A stretch of 64,000 nt of DNA from Thermococcus sp. SY098. Lineage in GTDB: Archaea; Methanobacteriota_B; Thermococci; Thermococcales; Thermococcaceae. The stretch spans positions 1,826,760-1,890,759 of the forward strand of contig NZ_CP141821.1 in NCBI RefSeq assembly GCF_035621495.1. Direction: 5' to 3'. Position 1 is the stretch's first letter. Each line of letters starts with the position of its first letter. The notes under the pieces are model-generated. The model was not told the DNA's origin. It saw only the letters and a list, made by a program, of their open reading frames with translations, and did not search any database. The position numbers and the translations under genes were made by a program. Shown piece by piece: positions 28,033 through 37,251 of the stretch.

Positions 28033-29103
28033 ATGAGGGAAATTGAAAAGCTCATTAAGGAAAGGAAAATAAAAGATGCCATAGAAGTTGCCCTCAAAAT
28101 GGAGAACACAATTTTAAAGCTTGAAGTTCTGGCGTATATTCTGCGGTCTGTTGATAGTAGAGATCATCGGGAGTTCATTTTTTCTCAGATGTTTGAGGTT
28201 GCTGAATCTTTAGATCGCCCTCAGGACAAAGCTGTTGCTCATGCAATACTGGCGTATTCAGCATATGTTATGGGAAAAGAGAAAGTTGATGAGCATCTTT
28301 TTCAGAAGGCTGTTGATATTGCAAAATCTTTGCCCCATCCATCTTGGAAAGCAGATGCCTTGGCTGACATTGCATATTATATGGCAAAAGCTGATTTGTT
28401 TGAAGAGAGCTTCAAAACTTTCCTTTTAGCTTACAATACAATACGCGGTTCAAAGGAGCCCTATTCAATTACAGTCTCGGTTCTTTCAAATATTGCAAAG
28501 AGGTTAGTTAGGGCTGGAGATGATATTCCAAACAAAATCTCAATTCAATTTTACAGCCTTGCAAAAGAGATTTATCAGTCCATTCGCTTCATGACCCAAG
28601 CAAAACTGGTTAATGAAAAGATAGAATTTGTCCAAAACGTTCTTAAGCGGAAGAACTTAGCCATTGCTGAATTTCTTGGAAAAGGTGACATTGAAAAAGC
28701 AATTGCCTCAATAAGGTACCTTGATCCAAAAGAACGAGTGCTGGGACTCTTAGAGATCTCTTATTGGTTGATTCTTCATGATAAACCAGAGCTGGCAAGA
28801 AAAATCTTGACCGATGCTTTCAACATGATGCTGACAGGCAAGTTCAAGCCCAATGACATGGAGTTGGTGAGAGTTGCCCAAAAGTTCATGAAAATAGGAC
28901 TTCTTGAAGATGCGTTGATATTGGCAGGGATAATTGAAGATGGACTCAAAGCCTCAGAAGTTCTGGGTGATATAGCCTTAACATATGCTCGCTTTGGAAA
29001 AAAGGAGAAAGCTCTTTCAATAGCTGAGGGCATTCAAAACGAAACTGTTAAGAGTAGGGTTCTAAAAGCTCTGAAAGGTGAGGGGGATGTGGAACACGAG
29101 TAA
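28033..29103 (+). CDS. alpha-helical repeat protein, unknown function
   Basis: 356 residues built of helical repeats reminiscent of TPR/SEL1-type scaffolds: recurring blocks such as [41 protein letters not shown] and [28 protein letters not shown]. Likely a protein-protein interaction scaffold; partner unknown. Frame opens at GTG 28024, but ATG 28033 after GCGGTG is a better start. It overlaps the next gene by 17 bases. Confidence 0.7.
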   Translation: MREIEKLIKERKIKDAIEVALKMENTILKLEVLAYILRSVDSRDHREFIFSQMFEVAESLDRPQDKAVAHAILAYSAYVMGKEKVDEHLFQKAVDIAKSLPHPSWKADALADIAYYMAKADLFEESFKTFLLAYNTIRGSKEPYSITVSVLSNIAKRLVRAGDDIPNKISIQFYSLAKEIYQSIRFMTQAKLVNEKIEFVQNVLKRKNLAIAEFLGKGDIEKAIASIRYLDPKERVLGLLEISYWLILHDKPELARKILTDAFNMMLTGKFKPNDMELVRVAQKFMKIGLLEDALILAGIIEDGLKASEVLGDIALTYARFGKKEKALSIAEGIQNETVKSRVLKALKGEGDVEHE

Positions 29104-29812
29104 GGATTACCGCTTACTCACCGCAGAAAAAGCGGTTGAGCTGTTCTTAAAGACAATTGAACATGCCAAATTTAAAGGCAGATGGGACAAGAAGAAGGCG
29201 ATAAAGTTGGCCAAGGAAATGATTCCCGAGCTGCAGGCAATGAGATACTCATATCTTGATCCCAAGGAACTCATTGATACTCCACAAATGGAGGCTCTTA
29301 AAGAGAAAGCCCAAGGGATAATTGAGGCATTAGGTGGAGAGGAGTGGCATCACAAATTCTTAAGCTTGGCTGACAAGAGTGAAAAAGAGAAAGTGGAGGA
29401 AGCAGTTGCTAAAGTTAGATTTTTCCTCAACACAATACTTAATTTGGACAAGAGATTAGCTTTAGGAAAAATCAATGACCCAGTAATTGCCGTGGATATA
29501 AAAGTCGGTGAGGTCATGAGCGTAGGAAAGCATCCAAATGCTGATAGACTTTTGGTTTGTAATGTGAACATTGGGGATAGGGCGATAACAGTTGTTACAA
29601 ATGATTTAACAGTTAAAGAAGGGAACAGAGTAGCTGTTGCTTTGTTGCCGCCAGTGAATTTCAGAGGAATTGTCAGCGAAGGAATGTTTCTTGGTGCTGG
29701 AGAAGGAGTGCTGAAAGATGTGAAAGGAGAAATTGGAGGATTACCTAAGGGGATTCCGCTCGATGCCTTGAAAGAGACAAGGAACTTAGTGGAGGCATTC
29801 TTGAAAAGCTAA
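29087..29812 (+). CDS. tRNA-binding domain (EMAP/Csaa-like) protein
   Basis: 241 residues: a helical N-terminal half ([23 protein letters not shown]) and a C-terminal OB-fold tRNA-binding domain from about residue 135, with [25 protein letters not shown] and [14 protein letters not shown], as in MetRS C-terminal domains, Arc1p/EMAPII and CsaA. Probably binds tRNA or assists synthetases. GGTGAGGGGG sits before ATG 29087. Ends four bases into the convergent aldo/keto reductase. Confidence 0.85.
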   Translation: MWNTSKDYRLLTAEKAVELFLKTIEHAKFKGRWDKKKAIKLAKEMIPELQAMRYSYLDPKELIDTPQMEALKEKAQGIIEALGGEEWHHKFLSLADKSEKEKVEEAVAKVRFFLNTILNLDKRLALGKINDPVIAVDIKVGEVMSVGKHPNADRLLVCNVNIGDRAITVVTNDLTVKEGNRVAVALLPPVNFRGIVSEGMFLGAGEGVLKDVKGEIGGLPKGIPLDALKETRNLVEAFLKS

Positions 29813-30654
29813 ACACATTCTCTCGCTCTCTTTAAATCCTCTTCACTCAAACGCCAGCCCATAGCACCGAAGTTCTCTTTTAAATGTTCTTTATTGCTTG
29901 CCTTGGGGATTGCAATTACATTTTCGTGCCAAATTAAATAGTTCAGTGCAACTTGAGCAGCCGTTCTGCTGTATTTTTCCCCTATTTTGGCTAAGCATGG
30001 ATTTCGAGCTAACTGTCCCTTTTCCAGCGGTGTGTATGCTATTAGAGCTATATTCTCCTTTTTCATATATTCAAGAAGGCCTGTTCTTTCAACTCGTCTA
30101 TCCATGAGGGAATACTTCACTTGGTTTGCTACAATTTCGTATTTTCTCATGATCTCCTGGCTTCTCTTCAAGAGCTCCAAATCAAAGTTGCTGACACCAA
30201 TGTAGCGTATAATCCCTTCATCAACCAAATCCTCCAGCGCCCATAAAGTCTCTTTGATCCTCTCAAAATCATCAATTGGCCAGTGGAGCAAATAAAGATC
30301 AATATATGTTCCAAGCCTCCTTGCACTGTTCCGAGCGGCTTTCTTTGCTTTTTCATAACCAAAATTGGTGGGCCAAACTTTGCTGATGATGAAAATACTA
30401 TCCCTTTCATATTCCTTAATGGCATTTCCGACTATTTCTTCGCTATGTCCAGCACCATAGAATTCAGCAGTGTCAATTAAGTTAATACCTAAATCTAGGC
30501 CGTAGCGTAAAGCTTCAATACTCTCTTTATCTCTTGAATAATCTGCCCTTTCTCTTCCACCTATCCCCCATGTGCCCATCCCTACTGCTGTAACCTTGTC
30601 ATTTCCGATTTTCTTTAAGTCATTAAACGGAATTACCCTCTTCACGTCATTCAC
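29809..30654 (-). CDS. aldo/keto reductase
   Basis: NAD(P)H-dependent oxidoreductase, 281 residues, TIM barrel. Catalytic tetrad residues are visible in [15 protein letters not shown] (Asp, Tyr), in ISKVWPTNF (Lys) and in LYLLHWP (His); the coenzyme segment [16 protein letters not shown] is near the C terminus. Substrate not predictable. Transcribed toward the tRNA-binding gene and divergent from the sRNA and RNA ligase. Confidence 0.9.
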   Translation of the reverse strand: MNDVKRVIPFNDLKKIGNDKVTAVGMGTWGIGGRERADYSRDKESIEALRYGLDLGINLIDTAEFYGAGHSEEIVGNAIKEYERDSIFIISKVWPTNFGYEKAKKAARNSARRLGTYIDLYLLHWPIDDFERIKETLWALEDLVDEGIIRYIGVSNFDLELLKRSQEIMRKYEIVANQVKYSLMDRRVERTGLLEYMKKENIALIAYTPLEKGQLARNPCLAKIGEKYSRTAAQVALNYLIWHENVIAIPKASNKEHLKENFGAMGWRLSEEDLKRARECV

Positions 30655-30703
30655 CCGAAAATTAATTTTGTGTTAACATTTATTAATTCAATGATGGAGG
30701 TCT

Positions 30704-30764
30704 CATTGATGATGAATACGGGGCCACCTGAGTGATGAGGAAATTTCCCCCAATGCTGATATTC
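30704..30764 (+). ncRNA. C/D box sRNA (2'-O-methylation guide), candidate A
   Basis: Box C ATGATGA (30709-30715), guide 30716-30727 (12 bases), box D' CTGA (30728-30731), box C' GTGATGA (30732-30738), guide 30739-30755 (17 bases) and box D CTGA (30756-30759). Box order and spacing are those of archaeal C/D sRNAs, which with L7Ae, Nop5 and fibrillarin direct 2'-O-methylation of the target base paired five positions before D or D'. There is no D'-C' spacer and the second guide region is long. It lies alone between divergent genes, with AACATTTATTAA at 30675-30686 as possible TATA. Confidence 0.7.
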
Positions 30765-30769
30765 CAAAA

Positions 30770-30782
30770 ATCTATATACTTC
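30770..30782 (+). promoter_or_regulatory. TATA box of RNA ligase gene
   Basis: ATCTATATACTTC, about 30 bases before the GTGGGATGG region and ATG 30812; starts just after the sRNA box D. Confidence 0.45.
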
Positions 30783-30811
30783 TATATCTCTAACTTTACT
30801 GTGGGATGGAA

Positions 30812-31954
30812 ATGGTAAGCTCACACTTCAAACATATTCTCCTCAAGCTTGGGCTTGACGAAGAGAGGATAGAGATCTTAGAAATGAAAGGTGGCATAGT
30901 TGAGGATGAATTTGAGGGTTTACGCTATCTTAGGTTTAAAGACTCAGCGAAAGGCTTAAGAAGGGGAACTGTTGTTTTTAATGAATCTGACATTATTCTT
31001 GGGTTTCCTCACATAAAGAGAGTTGTCCATCTAAGAAATGGTGTAAAGCGAATTTTCAAAACCAAGCCCTTCTATGTGGAGGAGAAAGTTGATGGGTATA
31101 ACGTTAGAGTTGCTAAGGTTGGAGAGAAAATTTTGGCTCTAACAAGAGGCGGTTTTGTTTGTCCGTTTACCACTGAAAGGATTGGGGACTTCATAAACGA
31201 GCAGTTCTTCAAAGATCACCCTAATTTAATTCTCTGCGGTGAGATGGCAGGTCCAGAGAGTCCATATTTGGTCGAAGGTCCGCCATATGTCGGGGAGGAT
31301 ATTCAGTTTTTCCTCTTCGATATTCAAGAAAAGAGAACTGGGAGGAGCATACCAGTTGAGGAAAGGATAAAGCTGGCTGAGGAATACGGTATTCAGAGCG
31401 TTGAAGTCTTTGGTCTTTACAGCTATGAACAGATTGATGAGCTTTATGAGCTGATTGAGAGGCTCAGCAAAGAGGGGCGAGAAGGAATAGTCATGAAAAG
31501 TCCGGATATGAAGAAAATCGTGAAGTATGTGACGCCCTATGCAAATGTTAACGACATAAAGATTGGCTCAAGGATTTTCTTTGATTTGCCTCACGGCTAC
31601 TTCATGCAACGCATAAAGAGGTTGGCATTTTATATCGCAGAGAAGCGCATAAGGGGCGAAGACTTTGATGAGTATGCAAAAGCTCTTGGAAAAGCTTTGC
31701 TCCAGCCCTTTGTGGAGTCAATATGGGACGTTGCGGCTGGTGAGATGATTGCTGAGATCTTCACGGTTAGGGTAAAGAAAATTGAGACTGCTTATAAGAT
31801 GGTATCCCATTTCGAAAGGATGGGGCTTAACATCCATATTGATGACATTGAGGAACTTGGCAACGGTTACTGGAGGATTACATTCAAGAGAGTTTATGAC
31901 GACGCAACTAAAGAAATCAGAGAGCTTTGGAACGGGCATGCTTTTGTTGATTGA
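30812..31954 (+). CDS. ATP-dependent RNA ligase, Rnl3 (Pab1020) type
   Basis: 380-residue archaeal RNA ligase; the Pyrococcus abyssi homologue circularises RNA as a homodimer. Nucleotidyltransferase motif I KVDGYNVR with adenylated lysine at residue 92, RGGF motif Ia, GEMAGPESPYLVEGPPY, FFLFDIQEK (motif III/IIIa), EGIVMKSPD (motif IV) and MKKIVKYV (motif V) all present. Frame begins at ATG 30806; ATG 30812 (MVSSHFK) matches the homologue. The PIN-domain partner is encoded convergently four bases downstream. Confidence 0.93.
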   Translation: MVSSHFKHILLKLGLDEERIEILEMKGGIVEDEFEGLRYLRFKDSAKGLRRGTVVFNESDIILGFPHIKRVVHLRNGVKRIFKTKPFYVEEKVDGYNVRVAKVGEKILALTRGGFVCPFTTERIGDFINEQFFKDHPNLILCGEMAGPESPYLVEGPPYVGEDIQFFLFDIQEKRTGRSIPVEERIKLAEEYGIQSVEVFGLYSYEQIDELYELIERLSKEGREGIVMKSPDMKKIVKYVTPYANVNDIKIGSRIFFDLPHGYFMQRIKRLAFYIAEKRIRGEDFDEYAKALGKALLQPFVESIWDVAAGEMIAEIFTVRVKKIETAYKMVSHFERMGLNIHIDDIEELGNGYWRITFKRVYDDATKEIRELWNGHAFVD

Positions 31955-31958
31955 AGAT

Positions 31959-32552
31959 TTAACTTTTTCCAACCTTCTCCACGAGCTCATCCAACACTTC
32001 TTTGAACTTGGCAGCATCTACCCATTTAATTCCCATCTTTTCAGCCCATGTTAGAATACCAACATCCGCTGAAACTATTATTGCATCGAGCTCTTTAGCC
32101 AATAAAATCAGCTCAAAATCTTCTTTGCTGTCCACTATTCCCTCTCTTAGAGCTTTTCTGTAGTTTCTACGGAGCTTTTGGATAATCTTATCAACATTAT
32201 CGGTGTCGAGAACACTCTCTCTAACAGCTTTCTCCGCAACTCTCAACCCTTTATCAATTCTCCGTCTAATGTCTTCAATCAGCTCATAGACCACAAAAGC
32301 CGGAATTTTGATGTCATGAACGTTTGGAGGCTTCTTTATTATGTAAAGCTCAACATCAGGAGAAACCTCGCTCTCATCAACGAAGTGCATAATCTCCCTA
32401 TAAATTCCGGGAGACATATAAAATTCAACCTTACCAAACAGCTTTTCAGCATATTCCAAAAACTTCTTCATGGCCTCAGTTGGTGTTTTGCCGAATTTTG
32501 CCCTGACATCTGGATTGACAAAAATACTGGTATCAAGGACAAAGCGAATCAT
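31959..32552 (-). CDS. RNA ligase partner protein, PIN domain
   Basis: 197-residue PIN-fold protein of the family found beside Rnl3 ligases. PIN acidic residues are seen in FVLDTSIFV (Asp6), a mid-protein Glu cluster, SVLDTDNVDK and the C-terminal ADVGILTWAEKMG, so ribonuclease activity is plausible. Start chosen at ATG 32552 (MIRFVLD) rather than the frame opening at 32561. Divergent from the fucose isomerase-like gene and convergent with the ligase. Confidence 0.9.
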   Translation of the reverse strand: MIRFVLDTSIFVNPDVRAKFGKTPTEAMKKFLEYAEKLFGKVEFYMSPGIYREIMHFVDESEVSPDVELYIIKKPPNVHDIKIPAFVVYELIEDIRRRIDKGLRVAEKAVRESVLDTDNVDKIIQKLRRNYRKALREGIVDSKEDFELILLAKELDAIIVSADVGILTWAEKMGIKWVDAAKFKEVLDELVEKVGKS

Positions 32553-32605
32553 TGCAACCACAAGTTTATTTAGTCCTTTTAGTTTTAAAATCCTTAGGTG
32601 ATAAA

Positions 32606-33814
32606 ATGAAAGTTGGAGTTATCTTTGGAGTTAGCGAAATTGCAGACCCAAAAAAGTTTGAGAAAAAAGCGTCGCAGTTTTTAACAAGGCTTTCTGAGGA
32701 GTTTGAAGTTATTGGTGGAGCATTTATTTCGACAAAAAAAGAGTTTAAAGATCTCAAAGAAGAAATAGACTTCAATAAGGTTGATGCGATAGTTTTATAC
32801 CCATTAACTGGGGGAACCGAAAATCCGCTGAAGGAGTTTGCAATCTACAGAAAGCCAGTGATTCTCTTTGGGGATTCCTTCAACAACTCAATAGCAGCTG
32901 CTGTAGAGATCAGGGAGTACCTAAGAGACAGACTTATACCTTCAACACTGGTTACAAGTTATGAAGAGCTTAAAGCAGCCCTTCTTGGCTATGATGATAT
33001 GAAAGAGATGCTCGATAAGTTCCTAAACTTGAGACTTGGGTTAATTGGCAGAATTTCTCCATGGCTCATTAACGAGAAGTTTGAGCTGCCTTATGTTCAT
33101 ATAAGTCTGAAGAAGTTTTATGAATATTATGAATCTGTAACTGAGGCAGAAGGATGGAAGGTCATTGAGAATGTAATAGCAAAGGCAAGGGAGATCAAAG
33201 AGCCTAACAGGGAAGATCTTGTAAAAGCTGGCAGAATTTATGTTGCACTAAAGAGAATCATTGAGGACTATAAACTTGATGGCTTTACAATAGGTTGCTT
33301 TGATCTTATTGGAAAGATTAAAGCAACACCATGCTTGGCATTGGCATTGTTCAATGCCGAAGGAATACCGGCGGCTTGTGAGGGGGAGCTTAACTCCTTG
33401 CTTGGAATGGCAATAATTAGAAAATTCTTCAATAAACCGGCATTTATGGGCAATATAGCTGATTATGGAGAGGATTATATAATTTTGGCACATTGCACTG
33501 CTCCCTTAATCGCTGGCTATACTTTAAGGTCCCACTTTGAAAGCGGTATGGGGGTTGGAGTTGAGGTAGATTTGCCTCGAAAAAAAGCATCGCTCCTTAA
33601 GATAAGAGGAAGAAAAGCTGTTGTGGCCAGTGTTATGGTAGCTGAAAGAGAAAAAAGTGAGCAGAGATGCAGAACCCAGCTTAAGCTCAAAATTGAGGAC
33701 GCTAAGGACTTTGTGGATGGTACATTAGGAAATCATCATCTTTTGGTCTATGTTGACAGCGAAGAGCTGGCTGATCTGTTAAGTGAGCTTGGGTTTGAGG
33801 TTATGCTTTACTGA
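32606..33814 (+). CDS. L-fucose isomerase-like protein
   Basis: 402 residues with the architecture of FucI/AraA C-terminal-related proteins; the family is generally annotated as fucose isomerase-like, actual substrate unknown. Recognisable stretches: VDAIVLYPLTGGTENP, GFTIGCFDLIGKIKATPCLALALFN, IPAACEGELNSLLGMAI (Glu metal ligand region), FMGNIADY, and LAHCTAPL. TAGGTGAT precedes ATG 32606. Stands as a single gene. Confidence 0.75.
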   Translation: MKVGVIFGVSEIADPKKFEKKASQFLTRLSEEFEVIGGAFISTKKEFKDLKEEIDFNKVDAIVLYPLTGGTENPLKEFAIYRKPVILFGDSFNNSIAAAVEIREYLRDRLIPSTLVTSYEELKAALLGYDDMKEMLDKFLNLRLGLIGRISPWLINEKFELPYVHISLKKFYEYYESVTEAEGWKVIENVIAKAREIKEPNREDLVKAGRIYVALKRIIEDYKLDGFTIGCFDLIGKIKATPCLALALFNAEGIPAACEGELNSLLGMAIIRKFFNKPAFMGNIADYGEDYIILAHCTAPLIAGYTLRSHFESGMGVGVEVDLPRKKASLLKIRGRKAVVASVMVAEREKSEQRCRTQLKLKIEDAKDFVDGTLGNHHLLVYVDSEELADLLSELGFEVMLY

Positions 33815-33817
33815 CTT

Positions 33818-34003
33818 TTATTTTCCCAATATCTTTGCGAGAACTCTTTTTATTTTTGAAACAATTGATTCATGCTCGCTGTTCTCCGAGGCAGCATTTT
33901 GTTGATATTCCTTTGCCCATAGCTCAGCATCTTTCTTCTTCATCTCATAACGTGATATTGGGTCTTTTATCACTCCACCTATGCTAGGGCTCAGGATTAC
34001 CAC
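33818..34003 (-). CDS. small hypothetical protein
   Basis: A 61-residue open frame, charged and helical (KDPISRYEMKKKDAELWAKEY, ending SIVSKIKRVLAKILGK), lying just past the fucose isomerase-like stop on the other strand. A minus-strand TATA-like ACTTAAATAG (about 34036-34027) places a predicted start at about 34006, so translation from GTG 34003 would be leaderless. An internal GTG at 33973 is an alternative. Composition looks coding, but no family is recognised. Confidence 0.45.
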   Translation of the reverse strand: MVILSPSIGGVIKDPISRYEMKKKDAELWAKEYQQNAASENSEHESIVSKIKRVLAKILGK

Positions 34004-34065
34004 CGGGGATTATTACCATTGCATCCTATTTAAGTTTTTACTCATATCATGTAAACTGGCGCAAG

Positions 34066-34074
34066 CTTTATAAA
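34066..34074 (+). promoter_or_regulatory. TATA box of small pilin-like gene pair
   Basis: CTTTATAAA, predicted start near 34095, leading to GAGGTGA (34144-34150) and GTG 34155. Confidence 0.5.
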
Positions 34075-34154
34075 TTCTTGATCTTTATTATACTTTGGTA
34101 ATTAAAACTGAAAAATATCAAGCTCTATAATTATAGTGTTAGTGAGGTGAGAAT

Positions 34155-34295
34155 GTGGAGGAAAAGACAAAGAAAGTGATTATCTGGTTAATAGACAAGT
34201 TTGTAGATTTTATCATTATAACAGCCGGTGTTGCTTTAGGCATAATAATTGCTGCAGGCTTTATCGCAAAGCACATGATTGCAGCACTTCCATAG
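34155..34295 (+). CDS. 46-residue membrane protein
   Basis: Short gene starting at GTG 34155 after GAGGTGA. A basic N terminus (EEKTKKVIIWLIDKF) is followed by one hydrophobic segment (VDFIIITAGVALGIIIAAGF) and a short tail. No family recognised. It is 11 bases ahead of a class III signal peptide protein, so the two look like one unit; the first could be a small anchor or assembly helper. Confidence 0.6.
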   Translation: MEEKTKKVIIWLIDKFVDFIIITAGVALGIIIAAGFIAKHMIAALP

Positions 34296-34306
34296 GGGGG
34301 AGTAAA

Positions 34307-34483
34307 TTGAGAGGGCAAGCGGCAATTGAATATTTGTTCATGATTTTAGTGGCACTACTCATAGTAAGCTTAGTTATACGATACATAAAGAACATAGCCA
34401 ATGAAGCTGGTCAGACAATAGAAAATGCCACAAGGGTATTATTGAGAGAGCTTCAGAGTTCCTATTCAAATATTGGAAAATAA
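34307..34483 (+). CDS. class III signal peptide (type IV pilin-like) protein
   Basis: 58 residues starting at TTG 34307 after GGGGGGAGT. It begins MRGQAAIEYLFMILVALLIVSL: the QAAIEYLF motif with Glu at position +5 is the archaeal class III signal peptide cut by a prepilin-peptidase-like enzyme (EppA type), after which the hydrophobic helix forms the fibre core. The remaining 30 residues are polar and helical. Likely a minor pilin or an adhesion-fibre subunit. Convergent with the TRAP permease. Confidence 0.75.
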   Translation: MRGQAAIEYLFMILVALLIVSLVIRYIKNIANEAGQTIENATRVLLRELQSSYSNIGK

Positions 34484-34491
34484 AAGAAATG

Positions 34492-36783
34492 TCAAGATTT
34501 TCTTGCATATAATATAACACCCATAATTGAAAGCACAACCAAGGCTATTGGAATTGGATGTAATGTCGCTCCTACTAATCCAAGTGCACCAAAGATAACC
34601 CTGAGTTCTTTTCTTATTGGTTTCTTATAGTAACCCGTGATAGCTATTGATAGGAGATACATTATGAGTATTGTTGCTATGAAGTAGTAAAGTACTCTGA
34701 GTGCAACTTCCGGGGTCCACTGCTGGACTGTTATCAGGAACATTTCTGGATGAGTAAAGTATATGTATGGTCCAATGTAGCCGGCTAAGGCATATTTAAC
34801 CGAATTAGTTGCGGTTTTCCAGAAGTCTCCTCCAGCTAATGCTGAACCCGCGTATGCTGCCAAGGCAACTGGAGGTGTTAGATCAGCAAGTATTCCAAAG
34901 TAGAACACGAAGAAGTGAGCTGCTAACAGTGCAATTGGGGTTGCATACCCTGGAACCGATGCAGAGTAAACTGGATTGTTTGCCACAGCGTTAAAGACTG
35001 CTGGAGCCGCTACCAATGACGTGATAACGTAGTTTGCGGTTGTTGGCACACCCATACCAAGTATTAGGCTGAATATCATTGCCATCATTAAGAGCAACAG
35101 TAGGTTTCCTCCGGCTAAATCAACAAGTCTGTATCCAAGAGACGTTACCAGACCTGTCATTGTAAGGACACCTTGAATTAAACCAGCACTTGCTGCTGCA
35201 AGCATAACTGTTGTGCTTGTCTTACCTGCACTTATCATGGACTCATAAGTTGCTGAATACATTGCTTTGCCGCCTTCTGTTTTAGATTTGTATCCCACTA
35301 TAAGGGAGAATATTATTCCAAAGACACCACTCATTAAAAGGATTTCTTCTTTTCTCATATAGAGGAACTTTCCAAGTGCCACAAGGAATATGAACAGCAT
35401 GCTTATGTAGAATTTTTCGTTGAACTCTACTTTGTCTGTTGTAATTGCCATGATGATTAGTGCCAGACCGATTATCAGGAGAATAACCCCCACAGGTTTT
35501 GCATGCTGTCTTCCTGTGAACATTAGGAGGGTTGTAATAAGAACTGTTGCCACATAAAGTGGTTCATGTCCAGGAATTTCATCTTTTGAAACCCATGCAA
35601 CCCAAATTGCAATACCCAATGAAGAAACTGCTGCAATGTGTGGAGCAATTCCCCATACCAACGCAACGGTAATTACAACGATTGGTAACAGTATATATAG
35701 TTTCCTTAGGAAGTATTTAATAGGTTTAAAGTGTTCTCTTGGCATTCCCTTCAATCCTAAGCGTTTAGTCTCAAGATCAATGAACAGATAGACCCCTGAG
35801 TAATAGATCAATGCCGGCAGTACTGCTGCAATGATAAGCTTATTATATGGGACACCAAGAAACTGTGCCATGATAAATGCAGCCGCACCCATCACTGGAG
35901 GCATCAGCTGACCTCCAGTTGAAGCCACGGGTTCAACGGCACCGGCGATCTCTGGCGGATAACCTGCTTTTTTCATAAGTGGGATTGTGAATGTTCCTGT
36001 TGTTAGAACGTTGGCAACTGAACTTCCGCTTACTGTTCCCATCATACCACTTGAGATAACAGCTGCCTTTGCAGGACCTCCAGGTCTTGGGCCAAATATT
36101 GATATCATGAATTCGGTGATGTAGTCACTTACTCCAATTTTCAGCAAGAATGCCCCAAAGAATACGAACGCAAAGACGTAGATTGTCATGACGTAGAATG
36201 GGATACCAAAAATACCCTGATCGAGGTAGAGATACTGGGCTATGCGTGTCCAGTTGAAACCCGCATCTTTTATACCATAGAGAAGGAATACAGTGACTAT
36301 TGTTGGCAGGATCCATCCTATTGCTCTTCTGGTGGCTTCTAAGACCAGGATTATGGCAAGAAAGCCAAATATAACATCTGTCTGGTTAACGTCATAGTAC
36401 ACCATATATGTCGGCCATCTCCAGAATTTATATAGTGCGGCTGCTAATCCAAGGAGTATTAAGATGTAGTCTATTAGCTGCACTTTTTTGAGATACTTGT
36501 CCTTCTTTATTATTGGGTATCTAAGGAATGCTATAACAAATATCATGCCCAAAACAAACGCCATTACCTGCTGATCCTGAAAATCAAGCTTTAAAATTTC
36601 GATTCTTATGCCTAATCTGTCAAATAGGGAATATACTGTAAATGTAAAGTTAAATATAAACAGTATCTCGAAGATACCTATGAGTATTGCTGCAGCCTTT
36701 ACCACGTTTTCCAGCTTTGGTGGTAGTGTTCTCGTTTTTTCGAGTGCTATTTTCTTTTCGATTTTTTCAAGATTCTCTCCCAT
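34492..36783 (-). CDS. TRAP transporter fused permease (DctQM type, TAXI system)
   Basis: 763-residue inner-membrane protein with about 18 hydrophobic segments, joining the small (4-TM) and large (12-TM) permease subunits typical of TAXI-type TRAP systems. Characteristic stretches are GILADLTPPVALAAYAGSALAGGDFWKTA, GMMGTVSGSSVANVLTTGTFTIPLMKKAGYPPEIAGAVEPVASTGGQ (broken here) and LGMGVPTTANYVI. Uses an ion gradient to import the solute delivered by the binding protein. GGAGGTG before ATG 36783; the DUF1850 gene stop is just upstream. Confidence 0.92.
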   Translation of the reverse strand: MGENLEKIEKKIALEKTRTLPPKLENVVKAAAILIGIFEILFIFNFTFTVYSLFDRLGIRIEILKLDFQDQQVMAFVLGMIFVIAFLRYPIIKKDKYLKKVQLIDYILILLGLAAALYKFWRWPTYMVYYDVNQTDVIFGFLAIILVLEATRRAIGWILPTIVTVFLLYGIKDAGFNWTRIAQYLYLDQGIFGIPFYVMTIYVFAFVFFGAFLLKIGVSDYITEFMISIFGPRPGGPAKAAVISSGMMGTVSGSSVANVLTTGTFTIPLMKKAGYPPEIAGAVEPVASTGGQLMPPVMGAAAFIMAQFLGVPYNKLIIAAVLPALIYYSGVYLFIDLETKRLGLKGMPREHFKPIKYFLRKLYILLPIVVITVALVWGIAPHIAAVSSLGIAIWVAWVSKDEIPGHEPLYVATVLITTLLMFTGRQHAKPVGVILLIIGLALIIMAITTDKVEFNEKFYISMLFIFLVALGKFLYMRKEEILLMSGVFGIIFSLIVGYKSKTEGGKAMYSATYESMISAGKTSTTVMLAAASAGLIQGVLTMTGLVTSLGYRLVDLAGGNLLLLLMMAMIFSLILGMGVPTTANYVITSLVAAPAVFNAVANNPVYSASVPGYATPIALLAAHFFVFYFGILADLTPPVALAAYAGSALAGGDFWKTATNSVKYALAGYIGPYIYFTHPEMFLITVQQWTPEVALRVLYYFIATILIMYLLSIAITGYYKKPIRKELRVIFGALGLVGATLHPIPIALVVLSIMGVILYARKS

Positions 36784-36785
36784 AA

Positions 36786-37247
36786 TCAACACCTCCTACT
36801 TATTATCAACAATATTGGAACCCTTCTAATCTCAATTTTCATGATGCCGTCCTCTTTTGGCTGGACAAAAACAATTTTATCATTGATTTTGATGGTAGCA
36901 TTGTTAATGGGGATGAACCAATACTCCCATTTCTTTCCAAGAAATTTGTTCATCTTCTTTACATAGAAACTCCCAGCTCGATAGTTGAAGTCCACTGGTT
37001 GTCCTGCAAGAAACTCCTGCCATCGTTCCTCCACGGCAAAAATACCTCGCTTTGAAACACGATACACATCCACGACTTTGGTTAGCGATACGCTGTGAGT
37101 ATAACTAATTTCGAGTGTGGAATTTGAGCCAAGGAAATAATAACATGCGGTATTCTCAAATTCTATTCCAATTACGGAAACCGGGACAAGCATTACAACT
37201 GCAATTAAAAGCAAGAAAAAAAGAAAAAATTTCTTCAAAAAGTTCAC
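36786..37247 (-). CDS. DUF1850 protein, TAXI-TRAP accessory
   Basis: 153 residues, one N-terminal hydrophobic segment (FFLFFLLLIAVVMLVPV; anchor or signal peptide) and an outward domain with SYTHSVSLTKVVDVYRV and GQPVDFNYRAGSF. This matches DUF1850, a short family regularly placed between TAXI binding proteins and their permeases. Function unknown. It lies between those two genes with only a few bases on either side. Confidence 0.8.
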   Translation of the reverse strand: MNFLKKFFLFFLLLIAVVMLVPVSVIGIEFENTACYYFLGSNSTLEISYTHSVSLTKVVDVYRVSKRGIFAVEERWQEFLAGQPVDFNYRAGSFYVKKMNKFLGKKWEYWFIPINNATIKINDKIVFVQPKEDGIMKIEIRRVPILLIISRRC

Positions 37248-37251
37248 CCCA

